A DNA stretch of 64,000 nt from Pseudomonadales bacterium (GTDB lineage Bacteria > Pseudomonadota > Gammaproteobacteria > Pseudomonadales > Ketobacteraceae): positions 17,966-81,965 of the forward strand of contig PAPM01000008.1 in the NCBI GenBank assembly GCA_002708905.1, given 5' to 3'. The position numbers and the translations under genes are program-made. Shown piece by piece: positions 56,143 to 64,000 of the stretch. Position 1 is the first letter of the stretch, and each line of letters starts with the position of its first letter. The notes beneath the pieces are model-generated. The model was given only the letters and a program-made list of their open reading frames with translations. It did no database searches and was not told where the DNA came from.

Positions 56143-56676
56143 TTATTTCTTCTTGGCTTCTTTACGAAGCACATGCTCGTCGGAGTATCTCACACCCTTT
56201 CCTTTATAAGGCTCAGGTGGACGGAAACTACGAACGTTTGCTGCTACCTGACCAAGCAACTGCTTGTCAGCACTCTTCAGAACTACTTCTGTCTGGCTGG
56301 GGGTTTCCGCAGTAACACCGGCAGGCATTTCATATTCTACCGGATGGGAGAAGCCCAAAGTAAGGCTTAGGGTGTTGCCCTTAGCCTGAGCTCGATAACC
56401 AACACCGATCAGCTCCAGTTTCTTCTCAAAACCAGCGCTTACGCCAACCACCATGTTATTAACCAGAGAGCGGAAAGTTCCAGCCATCGCCCAGGATTTC
56501 TGGGACTCTTCGATTGGCTTAACCGTTGCCTGGCTGCCTTCTACATCCAGAGACACCAAGGGGTTCAGATCAATCTTCAGTTCACCCTTGGAGCCCTTAA
56601 CCACCAGCTCTTGCCCATTCACTTTGACATCCACACCGGAGGGGATATCAATAGGGCTCTTAGCTACTCGAGACAT
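56143..56676 (-). CDS. rplF: 50S ribosomal protein L6
   Basis: 177 residues from [15 protein letters not shown]; a longer frame upstream overlaps rpsH and is rejected. [30 protein letters not shown] and [27 protein letters not shown] are diagnostic. L6 lies near the factor-binding site. Confidence 0.97.
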   Translation of the reverse strand: MSRVAKSPIDIPSGVDVKVNGQELVVKGSKGELKIDLNPLVSLDVEGSQATVKPIEESQKSWAMAGTFRSLVNNMVVGVSAGFEKKLELIGVGYRAQAKGNTLSLTLGFSHPVEYEMPAGVTAETPSQTEVVLKSADKQLLGQVAANVRSFRPPEPYKGKGVRYSDEHVLRKEAKKK

Positions 56677-56689
56677 TACCGACCACCTA

Positions 56690-57082
56690 TTAAGATACGT
56701 AACACAGTACTTCGCCACCAACGCCAGCGGCGCGAGCAGCACGATCAGTCATAACACCCTGGTCGGTGGACACGATGGCCACACCCAGGCCGCCCATTAC
56801 CTTGGGAAGACTGTCGTTCGCTTTATAAATACGCAGTCCGGGACGGCTTACTCGCTTGAGTTCCTCGATAACCGGCTTGCCTTCAAAGTACTTTAGCTGC
56901 ACTTTGAGTTCAGGAATCTTTTCGCCTTCAACTGAATATCCAGCGATATAACCTTCATCCAACAGTACCTTGGCAACGGCAATTTTCGTTTTCGAAGAAG
57001 GCATAACCACGTCCGCTTTCTTGGCCATCTGTCCATTGCGAATCCGGGTCAACATATCCGCTAAAGGATCTTGCATACTCAT
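56690..57082 (-). CDS. rpsH: 30S ribosomal protein S8
   Basis: 130 residues; [22 protein letters not shown] and the C-terminal [27 protein letters not shown] are diagnostic. S8 is a primary 16S rRNA-binding protein and usual regulator of the spc operon. Confidence 0.98.
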   Translation of the reverse strand: MSMQDPLADMLTRIRNGQMAKKADVVMPSSKTKIAVAKVLLDEGYIAGYSVEGEKIPELKVQLKYFEGKPVIEELKRVSRPGLRIYKANDSLPKVMGGLGVAIVSTDQGVMTDRAARAAGVGGEVLCYVS

Positions 57083-57106
57083 GTCAAATTTCTCCGTAAA
57101 CCTTGA

Positions 57107-57412
57107 TTACCAGCTGGATTTTACCAGGCCAGGTACGTCACCACGCATGGCTGCCTCACGCAGCTTGTTGCGGGACAGGCCAAACTTTCGATAGAAGCCA
57201 TGGGGACGACCTGTCAAACCACAGCGGTTGCGCAGTCGGGCCTTAGAAGCATTGCGTGGCTGCTTCTGGAGCTTCAACTGAGCTTCCCAACGTTCTTCTT
57301 CAGAGCTGTTTGGGTTGTTAATAATTGCCTTAAGCTCGGCACGCTTTTTAGCGAATTTAGCTACAGTGGCCTGGCGCTTCTTCTCGCGCTCCATCATAGA
57401 TACTTTTGCCAT
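57107..57412 (-). CDS. rpsN: 30S ribosomal protein S14
   Basis: 101 residues from [13 protein letters not shown]. It is the long, zinc-independent form: only one cysteine is present and no CxxC pair. [40 protein letters not shown] is diagnostic. Located between rplE and rpsH. Confidence 0.98.
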   Translation of the reverse strand: MAKVSMMEREKKRQATVAKFAKKRAELKAIINNPNSSEEERWEAQLKLQKQPRNASKARLRNRCGLTGRPHGFYRKFGLSRNKLREAAMRGDVPGLVKSSW

Positions 57413-57422
57413 TATCAATCAC

Positions 57423-57962
57423 CTATTTTTTGAGCGGGAACTGGAAAGCTTCCAGCAGTGCGCGACCTTCTTCGTCATTCTTGGCTGTGGTAGTAATCGT
57501 AATGTCCATACCACGGATTTTATCGATCTTGTCGTAATCGATCTCAGGAAACACGATTTGTTCCTTGATACCCATACTGTAGTTACCCTGTCCGTCAAAA
57601 GACTTGGGGTTCAGGCCACGAAAATCGCGGATACGTGGAATAGCCATAGAGACAAGACGATCCAGAAATTCATACATGCGCTCTCCGCGCAGGGTCACCT
57701 TGGCACCGATCGGCCAACCTTCACGAATTTTAAAGCCAGCTACAGACTTACGAGCTTTGGTTACCAACGGCTTCTGACCTGTGATCAGAGCCAAGTCGGC
57801 AACAGCACCGTCGATGGCTTTACGGTCTTGTGAGGCCTCACCAACACCCATGTTCAGGGTGATCTTGGTGATTTTCGGCACTTCCATAACGCTCTGGTAT
57901 CCGAACTGCCCTTGCAACTTGGATACAACTTCGTTTTTGTAGACTTCTTTCAATCTGCTCAT
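57423..57962 (-). CDS. rplE: 50S ribosomal protein L5
   Basis: 179 residues; [59 protein letters not shown] and [19 protein letters not shown] are diagnostic of L5, which binds 5S rRNA and forms a subunit bridge. Located after rplX. Confidence 0.98.
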   Translation of the reverse strand: MSRLKEVYKNEVVSKLQGQFGYQSVMEVPKITKITLNMGVGEASQDRKAIDGAVADLALITGQKPLVTKARKSVAGFKIREGWPIGAKVTLRGERMYEFLDRLVSMAIPRIRDFRGLNPKSFDGQGNYSMGIKEQIVFPEIDYDKIDKIRGMDITITTTAKNDEEGRALLEAFQFPLKK

Positions 57963-57987
57963 TGCTATAACCCGATACCTTTAAGGC

Positions 57988-58308
57988 TTACGCCTTGTCC
58001 TCAATGACTTCGTTCGTAGACTTGAAGCAACGAACTTTTTTGCCATCTTCCAGGAATTTGAAACCAACGCGATCCGCTTTTTGGGTCTGCGGGTTAAAGA
58101 TCGCGACATTTGAAGCCTGGATAGGAGCTTCTTTCTCTACGATGCCGCCTGGAGCACCCTTCTGCGGGTTAGGCTTCTGGTGTTTCTTAACGATGTTAAC
58201 ACCGCTGATCACCAGTTTACCTTCCAGTACTTTCAATACTTTACCACGCTTGCCTTTGTCACGGCCTGCGATTACTACAACTTCATCGTTTCTTTTAATC
58301 TTCAGCAT
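57988..58308 (-). CDS. rplX: 50S ribosomal protein L24
   Basis: 106 residues; KOW motif [20 protein letters not shown] near the start, then [38 protein letters not shown]24 initiates 50S assembly. Located between rplN and rplE. Confidence 0.98.
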   Translation of the reverse strand: MLKIKRNDEVVVIAGRDKGKRGKVLKVLEGKLVISGVNIVKKHQKPNPQKGAPGGIVEKEAPIQASNVAIFNPQTQKADRVGFKFLEDGKKVRCFKSTNEVIEDKA

Positions 58309-58326
58309 GTCATATACCTCTTAGCC

Positions 58327-58695
58327 TTACAGCACTTCGGGGGCCAAGGAGATAATCTTCATGAACTGATCACCACGAAGCTCACGAGTCACAGGGCCAA
58401 AGATACGAGTACCGATTGGCTGACGGTTGTTGTTCAACAACACGGCGGCGTTCTCATCGAAACGGATCAGGGAACCGTCCTGGCGACGTACACCTTGGCA
58501 TGTGCGAACCACTACGGCATTCATCACATCACCTTTCTTAACTTTTCCACGCGGAATCGCTTCCTTCACAGACACCTTGATGATGTCGCCGATACGCGCA
58601 TAACGGCGATGTGAGCCGCCCAGTACTTTAATACACTGTACCCGGCGAGCACCGCTGTTATCAGCAACCTGTAATACGGTTTGGGTCTGAATCAT
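58327..58695 (-). CDS. rplN: 50S ribosomal protein L14
   Basis: 122 residues from [33 protein letters not shown]; a longer frame to 58761 overlaps rpsQ and is rejected. The tail [26 protein letters not shown] is diagnostic. First gene of the classical spc operon. Confidence 0.98.
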   Translation of the reverse strand: MIQTQTVLQVADNSGARRVQCIKVLGGSHRRYARIGDIIKVSVKEAIPRGKVKKGDVMNAVVVRTCQGVRRQDGSLIRFDENAAVLLNNNRQPIGTRIFGPVTRELRGDQFMKIISLAPEVL

Positions 58696-58738
58696 TGCCA
58701 GTCTCCAAATTAAATAAACAAGAGCAGCTAAGCCAAGC

Positions 58739-59008
58739 TTAGATTTTTGCTCTTTCGTCAATGCTCACCAAGCGCCAGCACTTGGTTTTGGACAAGGGGC
58801 GACACTCTTCAATTGTTACGATATCGCCGGTGTTGCACTCGTTCGCTTCATCATGAGCATGAAACTTGGTTGAGCGACGCACGAACTTGCCATACACAGG
58901 GTGCTTCACTTTGCGCTCTACCATTACGGTAACACTCTTGTCACCTTTGTTACTCACTACTTTGCCGGTATGAGTACGCTTTGTTTTCGCAGTAGTTTGC
59001 TCTGTCAT
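58739..59008 (-). CDS. rpsQ: 30S ribosomal protein S17
   Basis: 89 residues; [69 protein letters not shown] is diagnostic. Last gene of the S10 operon proper, 2 nt after rpmC. Confidence 0.98.
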   Translation of the reverse strand: MTEQTTAKTKRTHTGKVVSNKGDKSVTVMVERKVKHPVYGKFVRRSTKFHAHDEANECNTGDIVTIEECRPLSKTKCWRLVSIDERAKI

Positions 59009-59010
59009 TC

Positions 59011-59208
59011 TCAGTTACCCTGCTTCTGTTTCTCTGCCAAAATCGTCTTAGTGCGAGCAATTTCGCGACGAGTTTTCTTCACAACGTGGGTTTGGCCCAG
59101 CTGGCCTGTGGCCATTTTCATGCGATTTTCAAACTGCTCACGAAGCAGACCCAGCAGATGCTCATTAAGCTCGGATTCTGATTTCTGTCTTAAATCGTTA
59201 GCACTCAT
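59011..59208 (-). CDS. rpmC: 50S ribosomal protein L29
   Basis: 65 residues; [40 protein letters not shown] is diagnostic. The ATG overlaps the last base of the rplP stop (TGATG). L29 sits at the peptide exit tunnel. Confidence 0.97.
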   Translation of the reverse strand: MSANDLRQKSESELNEHLLGLLREQFENRMKMATGQLGQTHVVKKTRREIARTKTILAEKQKQGN

Positions 59209-59621
59209 CACAATACCGTCCGCGATACAATAGTGGTTTTGATGGGTAACTTAGCGGCTGCCAGAGTGAACGCTTCGCGGGCAATTTCCTCGTTTACGCC
59301 TTCCATTTCATACAACATTTTTCCTGGGCGGATTTCAGCAACCCAGTATTCAACGTTACCCTTACCTTTACCCTGACGTACTTCCAACGGCTTTTCAGTG
59401 ATTGGCTTGTCGGGGAATACTCGAATCCAGATCTTGCCACCACGCTTAACGTGACGAGTCATCGCACGACGCGCTGCCTCGATCTGGCGAGCAGTCAGGC
59501 GACCACGGCTAACGGCTTTCAAACCGATAGTTCCGAAGGAAACCTTGTTACCGGCTTGAGCCAGACCACGGTTGCGGCCTTTATGCTGCTTTCTGAATTT
59601 AGTGCGTTTAGGCTGTAACAT
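59208..59621 (-). CDS. rplP: 50S ribosomal protein L16
   Basis: 137 residues; [75 protein letters not shown] is diagnostic of L16, which lies by the A-site tRNA. S10 operon, between rpsC and rpmC. Confidence 0.98.
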   Translation of the reverse strand: MLQPKRTKFRKQHKGRNRGLAQAGNKVSFGTIGLKAVSRGRLTARQIEAARRAMTRHVKRGGKIWIRVFPDKPITEKPLEVRQGKGKGNVEYWVAEIRPGKMLYEMEGVNEEIAREAFTLAAAKLPIKTTIVSRTVL

Positions 59622-59632
59622 CTTTCTGACCC

Positions 59633-60322
59633 TTAGCTAGCACGTGTACGTTTCGGTGCGCTGGCTTTTTGCTCTTCAGGCTGTTCCAGATCACCATCCA
59701 GAATTTCACCCTTGAAGATCCAAACCTTAACGCCGATGGTTCCATAGGTGGTTTCTGCGCGAGCGGTTGAATAATCAATATCCGCACGCAGTGTGTGCAG
59801 AGGCACACGGCCTTCACGATACCACTCAGTACGAGCGATTTCCGCACCACCCAAACGACCTGAAACCTGAACCTTAATACCCTTCGCACCCAGGCGAATG
59901 GCGTTCTGCACTGCACGCTTCATGGCGCGACGGAACATCACCCGGCGCTCCAGCTGAGAAGCAATGCTTTCTGCAACCAAACGAGCATCCAGTTCCGGCT
60001 TACGAACTTCCTCAATGTTGACGTGGACGGGAACGCCCATCATCTGGGAAAGTTCACGACGCAGTTTTTCAACGTCTTCGCCCTTCTTGCCAATCACGAT
60101 ACCAGGACGCGCAGTCTTGATGGTGATTCGAGCATTCTCTGCAGGACGCTCAATTTCAATCCGACTGACGGAAGCGGACTTCAGCTTGTCGAACAAGTAC
60201 TCGCGTACTTTAAGATCTGTTAGCAAATAACCTGAGTACTGTTTGGGCGCCGCATACCAAGTAGAAGTGTGCTTCTTAACGATGCCCAATCGTATCCCGG
60301 TCGGATGTACTTTCTGACCCAT
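59633..60322 (-). CDS. rpsC: 30S ribosomal protein S3
   Basis: 229 residues; [14 protein letters not shown] start, KH domain with [14 protein letters not shown], and [30 protein letters not shown] at the C-terminal domain. S3 helps form the mRNA entry channel. S10 operon. Confidence 0.98.
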   Translation of the reverse strand: MGQKVHPTGIRLGIVKKHTSTWYAAPKQYSGYLLTDLKVREYLFDKLKSASVSRIEIERPAENARITIKTARPGIVIGKKGEDVEKLRRELSQMMGVPVHVNIEEVRKPELDARLVAESIASQLERRVMFRRAMKRAVQNAIRLGAKGIKVQVSGRLGGAEIARTEWYREGRVPLHTLRADIDYSTARAETTYGTIGVKVWIFKGEILDGDLEQPEEQKASAPKRTRAS

Positions 60323-60333
60323 CTGGCTGTCTC

Positions 60334-60666
60334 CTAGTTGTCAGACACTTTGACCGTGATATGGCAGGGTCGCTTGAAAATGCGATCTGCACGCCCTTTA
60401 GCGCGAGGCTTGATGCGCTTCATGGTCATACCTTCGTCAACATAAATCTCGGACACCCGCAACTCATCAACGTCGGCACCATCATTGTGCTCAGCGTTGG
60501 CGATTGCTGATTCCAAAACCTTCTTCACAAGATGCGCTGCTTTCTTCGGGCTGAACGCCAGAGTGTTCAGGGCCTGGTCAACTTTCTGCCCACGAACCTG
60601 GTCGGCAACCAACCGTGCTTTTTGAGCAGACACCATAGCGCCGCGCAATTTAGCTGCTGTTTCCAT
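60334..60666 (-). CDS. rplV: 50S ribosomal protein L22
   Basis: 110 residues; [48 protein letters not shown] and [28 protein letters not shown] are diagnostic. Its loop lines the exit tunnel. S10 operon. Confidence 0.98.
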   Translation of the reverse strand: METAAKLRGAMVSAQKARLVADQVRGQKVDQALNTLAFSPKKAAHLVKKVLESAIANAEHNDGADVDELRVSEIYVDEGMTMKRIKPRAKGRADRIFKRPCHITVKVSDN

Positions 60667-60677
60667 TACCGCACCTC

Positions 60678-60953
60678 TTAGCGTTTAGCTTTCTTGTCTG
60701 CAGCATGCCCTTTATAGGTACGGGTAGCTGCAAACTCGCCTAACTTGTGACCCACCATGTGCTCAGAAACCAAAACTGGAACATGCTGGCGACCGTTGTG
60801 AACCGCGATAGTGAGGCCCACCATTTCGGGAAGAATCATGGAGCGACGAGACCAAGTCTTGATAGGCTTACGGTTGTTGCTCTCAACGGCTTCTTCAACT
60901 TTTTTCAAAAGATGTTCGTCGATGAACGGACCTTTCTTTAATGAACGTGGCAC
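60678..60953 (-). CDS. rpsS: 30S ribosomal protein S19
   Basis: 91 residues; [20 protein letters not shown] and [51 protein letters not shown] are diagnostic. S10 operon, between rplB and rplV. Confidence 0.98.
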   Translation of the reverse strand: MPRSLKKGPFIDEHLLKKVEEAVESNNRKPIKTWSRRSMILPEMVGLTIAVHNGRQHVPVLVSEHMVGHKLGEFAATRTYKGHAADKKAKR

Positions 60954-60975
60954 TGTATATACCTCTTAATCCGTA

Positions 60976-61806
60976 TTACGATTTCGCACCGCGACGTCGA
61001 ACAATCAACTTGTTCGTGCGCTTGTTCTTACGTGTCTTGTGACCCTTAGTAGAGACACCCCAAGGTGTTACCGGATGACGACCACCTGAAGTTCTACCTT
61101 CACCACCACCATGTGGGTGATCAACAGGGTTCATAGCCACACCGCGAACGGTAGGTCTTACACCACGCCATCTTTTCGCACCAGCTTTACCCAGCGAGGC
61201 CAAGCTGTGCTCAGAGTTACCAACTTCACCTACAGTCGCCCGACAGTCGGCCAGTACTTTGCGCATTTCGCCGGAGCGCAAACGCAAGGTAACGTAGGCA
61301 CCATCACGAGCCAGCAGCTGAGCGGATCCACCGGCGCTACGCACGATCTGCGCGCCTTTGCCCGGCTTCAACTCAATGCAATGAACCACACTACCAACTG
61401 GGATGTTACGCAGCGGCAGCGCATTACCAACTTTGATCGGTGCATCCTGACCGGACACCACCGCAGAACCTGCAGCAACACCCTTGGGAGCAATAATGTA
61501 ACGACGCTCACCATCAGCATACTTAACCAGTGCGATATTTGCGGACCGGTTTGGATCATACTCCAAACGCTCCACTACACCGGGAATACCGTCTTTGTCG
61601 CGCTTAAAATCAACAATGCGGTAATGCTGCTTGTGACCACCACCTTGATGACGGGTAGTGATCCGCCCAGTGTTGTTACGACCACCTTTCTTGGAGTTCT
61701 TGTCCAGCAAGGGTCCGTAAGGTGCACCTTTGTGCAAATCCGGGTTTACAACTTTTACAACAAAGCGGCGACCGGGAGACGTGGGTTTAGCTTTAACCAA
61801 TGCCAT
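60976..61806 (-). CDS. rplB: 50S ribosomal protein L2
   Basis: 276 residues; [14 protein letters not shown] start, [40 protein letters not shown] and the near-peptidyl-transferase motif [18 protein letters not shown] primary 23S rRNA-binding protein. S10 operon. Confidence 0.98.
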   Translation of the reverse strand: MALVKAKPTSPGRRFVVKVVNPDLHKGAPYGPLLDKNSKKGGRNNTGRITTRHQGGGHKQHYRIVDFKRDKDGIPGVVERLEYDPNRSANIALVKYADGERRYIIAPKGVAAGSAVVSGQDAPIKVGNALPLRNIPVGSVVHCIELKPGKGAQIVRSAGGSAQLLARDGAYVTLRLRSGEMRKVLADCRATVGEVGNSEHSLASLGKAGAKRWRGVRPTVRGVAMNPVDHPHGGGEGRTSGGRHPVTPWGVSTKGHKTRKNKRTNKLIVRRRGAKS

Positions 61807-61822
61807 TAGCTTTTCTCCTCAC

Positions 61823-62119
61823 TCACTCTGCGCCAAGAAAATCGATATCAAAGCCGTCCTGCAGAGAGACATAGGCTTTTTTCCAATCGGCACGTTTACC
61901 CATGCCACGACCGAAGCGCTTGGTTTTGCCTTTCATGTTCAGAGTCTGAACAGACTTAACCTTCACTTCCCAAAGCTGCTCAACAGCGGCCTTGATCTCT
62001 GCTTTGGTCGCATCTTTGGCAACCTTAAAAACAAACTGGTTGTTCAGATCAGAAACCACAGTTGCCTTCTCAGAGATATGAGGCGCCATCAATACTTTAA
62101 AAATGCGTTCCTGGTTCAT
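61823..62119 (-). CDS. rplW: 50S ribosomal protein L23
   Basis: 98 residues; [67 protein letters not shown] is diagnostic. L23 is the docking site for trigger factor and SRP at the tunnel exit. It overlaps the rplD stop by 4 nt. Confidence 0.98.
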   Translation of the reverse strand: MNQERIFKVLMAPHISEKATVVSDLNNQFVFKVAKDATKAEIKAAVEQLWEVKVKSVQTLNMKGKTKRFGRGMGKRADWKKAYVSLQDGFDIDFLGAE

Positions 62120-62718
62120 GCCAGCAGCTCCTCAAGTTTCTTAAGCGCGTCAACAGTCACCAAAACTTTTTCGTGAGCAATCAGGCTGACTGGATCAACT
62201 GCCTGCGCATCGCACACATCAACCTTTGGCAGGTTGCGAGAAGCCAGGTAAACGTTTTCGCTGATTTCACCAGCCACGATCAGGGCGCCCTCTGCATTCA
62301 ACTCTTTCAACTTGGCCGCCATCAATTTGGTCTTGGGGGCTTCCAGCTCGAAGCTGTCGACCACCACCAAACGATCCTGACGCACCAACTCAGAAAGAAT
62401 GCAGCGCATTGCTCCGCGATACATCTTGCGATTCACTTTCTGATCATAGTCACGAGGTTTGGCCGCAAATGCCACGCCACCGCTACGCCAGATTGGGCTT
62501 CGAATAGTACCAGCACGCGCACGACCAGTACCTTTTTGGCGCCAAGGCTTCTTGCCGCCACCACTCACTTCGGAACGAGTCTTCTGCGCTTTGGAACCCT
62601 GACGGCCACCGGCCATATATGCAGTCACGACCTGGTGAACCAGAGGCTCGTTAAATTCTTTGGCAAACGCCACTTCAGACACAGTAACAGTTCCGCCAGA
62701 GGCAATATTCAGATTCAT
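62116..62718 (-). CDS. rplD: 50S ribosomal protein L4
   Basis: 200 residues; [63 protein letters not shown] is diagnostic. L4 is a tunnel protein that in enterics also represses the S10 operon through its leader. Overlaps rplW by 4 nt. Confidence 0.98.
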   Translation of the reverse strand: MNLNIASGGTVTVSEVAFAKEFNEPLVHQVVTAYMAGGRQGSKAQKTRSEVSGGGKKPWRQKGTGRARAGTIRSPIWRSGGVAFAAKPRDYDQKVNRKMYRGAMRCILSELVRQDRLVVVDSFELEAPKTKLMAAKLKELNAEGALIVAGEISENVYLASRNLPKVDVCDAQAVDPVSLIAHEKVLVTVDALKKLEELLA

Positions 62719-62736
62719 CCGCTAATCCTCTTCGGC

Positions 62737-63375
62737 TTAACCTTTAACAGCTGGCTTAACGACAACATCGTTACCAGGAGCTCCCGGAACAGCGCCTTTA
62801 ACCAAAAGAAGATTTCTTTCGGCGTCCACACGCACGATTTCCAGGGATTGAACGGTTGTTTTGCGATTACCCATATGACCAGCCATCTTTTTGCCTTTAA
62901 AAACACGGCCGGGGGTTTGGTTCTGACCGATAGAACCGGGAACGCGGTGCGACAGTGAGTTACCGTGAGTCGCATCCTGACCTTTGAAGTTCCAACGCTT
63001 GATGGTTCCGGCAAAGCCTTTACCCTTGGATGTCCCAGTCACATCGACCATAGCGCCCGCCTCAAACACGTTCACTTCGATGGCATCACCCACCTTATAG
63101 CCTGCAACTTCTTCTTCCGTCAGGCGGAATTCCCACAGACCGCGACCCGCTTCGGCTTCCGCCTTCGCAAAGTGACCTGCAGCCGGCTTACCCACACGGG
63201 AAGCCTTTTTGGAGCCAGTAGTCACTTGCACAGCGCTGTAACCATCTGTCTCAACAGCCTTAACCTGAGTTATGCGGTTAGGCTCTACCTCAATAACGGT
63301 AACTGGAACGGACTGACCGTCTTCAGTGAAGATTCGGGTCATGCCACATTTACGTCCGACTAGACCGATTGCCAT
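62737..63375 (-). CDS. rplC: 50S ribosomal protein L3
   Basis: 212 residues; [29 protein letters not shown] start and [59 protein letters not shown], with the methylatable Gln region, are diagnostic. S10 operon, between rpsJ and rplD. Confidence 0.98.
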   Translation of the reverse strand: MAIGLVGRKCGMTRIFTEDGQSVPVTVIEVEPNRITQVKAVETDGYSAVQVTTGSKKASRVGKPAAGHFAKAEAEAGRGLWEFRLTEEEVAGYKVGDAIEVNVFEAGAMVDVTGTSKGKGFAGTIKRWNFKGQDATHGNSLSHRVPGSIGQNQTPGRVFKGKKMAGHMGNRKTTVQSLEIVRVDAERNLLLVKGAVPGAPGNDVVVKPAVKG

Positions 63376-63413
63376 ATCAATAACCTCTTATGCCATGCTG
63401 CTTACGAGCACGA

Positions 63414-63746
<333 letters not shown>

Positions 63747-63820
63747 TCAACAAATAAACAGCAAAAAACCCCAGCTCCCTCAACCACTTAACCAGAGGAA
63801 ACGGATTTTTTTGGCTTCGT

Positions 63821-63873
63821 GCCTAGAACGATGCCTAGGCTGTGAATCTCGCGCCCCACCTTAGCGGGGCGCG
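63821..63873 (-). other. Two hairpins in the tuf-rpsJ spacer
   Basis: CGCGCCCC/GGGGCGCG (63850-63857 with 63866-63873, 8-bp stem) and GCCTAG/CTAGGC (63821-63826 with 63835-63840) lie between tuf and rpsJ. Neither is followed by a T-run, so they may be part of the S10 leader, for example an L4-responsive structure, rather than a tuf terminator. Confidence 0.4.
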
Positions 63874-63875
63874 AT

Positions 63876-63905
63876 AATATAACCCGGCTTAACGCCGAAT
63901 TACAA
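63876..63905 (-). promoter_or_regulatory. Candidate S10-operon promoter
   Basis: Minus strand: -35 TTGTAA (63905-63900), 18-bp spacer, -10 TATATT (63881-63876). It begins directly after the tuf stop and would give rpsJ a leader of about 145 nt holding the two hairpins. Confidence 0.4.
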
Positions 63906-63909
63906 CAGT

Positions 63910-64000
63910 TTATTCAACAATTTTGGCAACAACGCCGGCGCCTACGGTACGACCACCTTCACGGATCGCAAAACGCAGACCTTCTTCCATCGCGATCGGC
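63910..64000 (-). CDS. tuf: Elongation factor Tu, C-terminal end (partial)
   Basis: Only the last 30 codons are in the window: PIAMEEGLRFAIREGGRTVG followed by AGVVAKIVE and a TAA stop, the diagnostic EF-Tu ending. EF-Tu delivers aminoacyl-tRNA to the ribosome. The start lies beyond the right edge. It is upstream of the S10 operon in the usual str-S10 order. Confidence 0.97.
   Translation of the reverse strand, partial: PIAMEEGLRFAIREGGRTVGAGVVAKIVE

Overview
This window is a chromosomal segment of a gammaproteobacterium, probably a marine or environmental member of the Pseudomonas/Oceanospirillales-like orders. Three observations support that placement: the bioB-F-H-C-D order, a YajR-type exporter sitting between ssb and a divergent uvrA close to the ribosomal-protein cluster (the Pseudomonas arrangement), and r-protein lengths typical of pseudomonads. 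I see no insertion sequences, CRISPR arrays, phage genes, rRNA or tRNA genes. Both ends are cut: the 3' part of cysS on the left and the 3' end of tuf on the right.

Region 1 (1-10.7 kb) looks like a nutrient-sensing and uptake island. Two substrate-binding-type periplasmic proteins without permease or ATPase (599-2379) converge on a three-gene minus-strand operon: a two-cysteine racemase, a DUF917/S-methyl-thiohydantoin-desulfurase-family protein and a TonB-dependent receptor. Divergent from that operon is a signalling operon of a membrane histidine kinase, a single-domain response regulator and a paralogous REC-GGDEF diguanylate cyclase.

Region 2 (10.8-24.7 kb) is mixed housekeeping and accessory content: lipoprotein carboxylesterase, folE2, a BPSS1780-type membrane protein, a lytic transglycosylase-like protein, a lemA plus M48 protease pair, an acyltransferase of the COG3146 type, a cupin, a DUF938 methyltransferase, rhlB, an arsM-like/arsR pair with two matching operator-like sites, a MarR regulator and a YihG-like acyltransferase.

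Region 3 (24.7-38.5 kb) holds an unrecognised periplasmic protein whose eight mature cysteines fall in four evenly spaced pairs, a fadE-type acyl-CoA dehydrogenase preceded by an exact PsrA-type palindrome, a small motility-type protein with a SprA-like metalloprotease, the biotin operon bioBFHCD behind a BirA-type operator, and then comF, srkA, a ketopantoate-reductase-like gene and a cysteine-cluster protein.

Region 4 (38.5-50 kb) carries a split type II secretion set (gspN, gspC, gspD), ssb, a YajR-like MFS protein, divergent uvrA, and a translationally coupled AAA+ ATPase and glutathione-S-transferase pair.

Region 5 (50.1-64 kb) is the complete S10-spc-alpha ribosomal-protein cluster on the minus strand, from rpsJ to rplQ, including secY, rpoA and the 38-residue rpmJ, with tuf upstream. 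Candidate promoters lie upstream of rpsJ and between rpmJ and rpsM.
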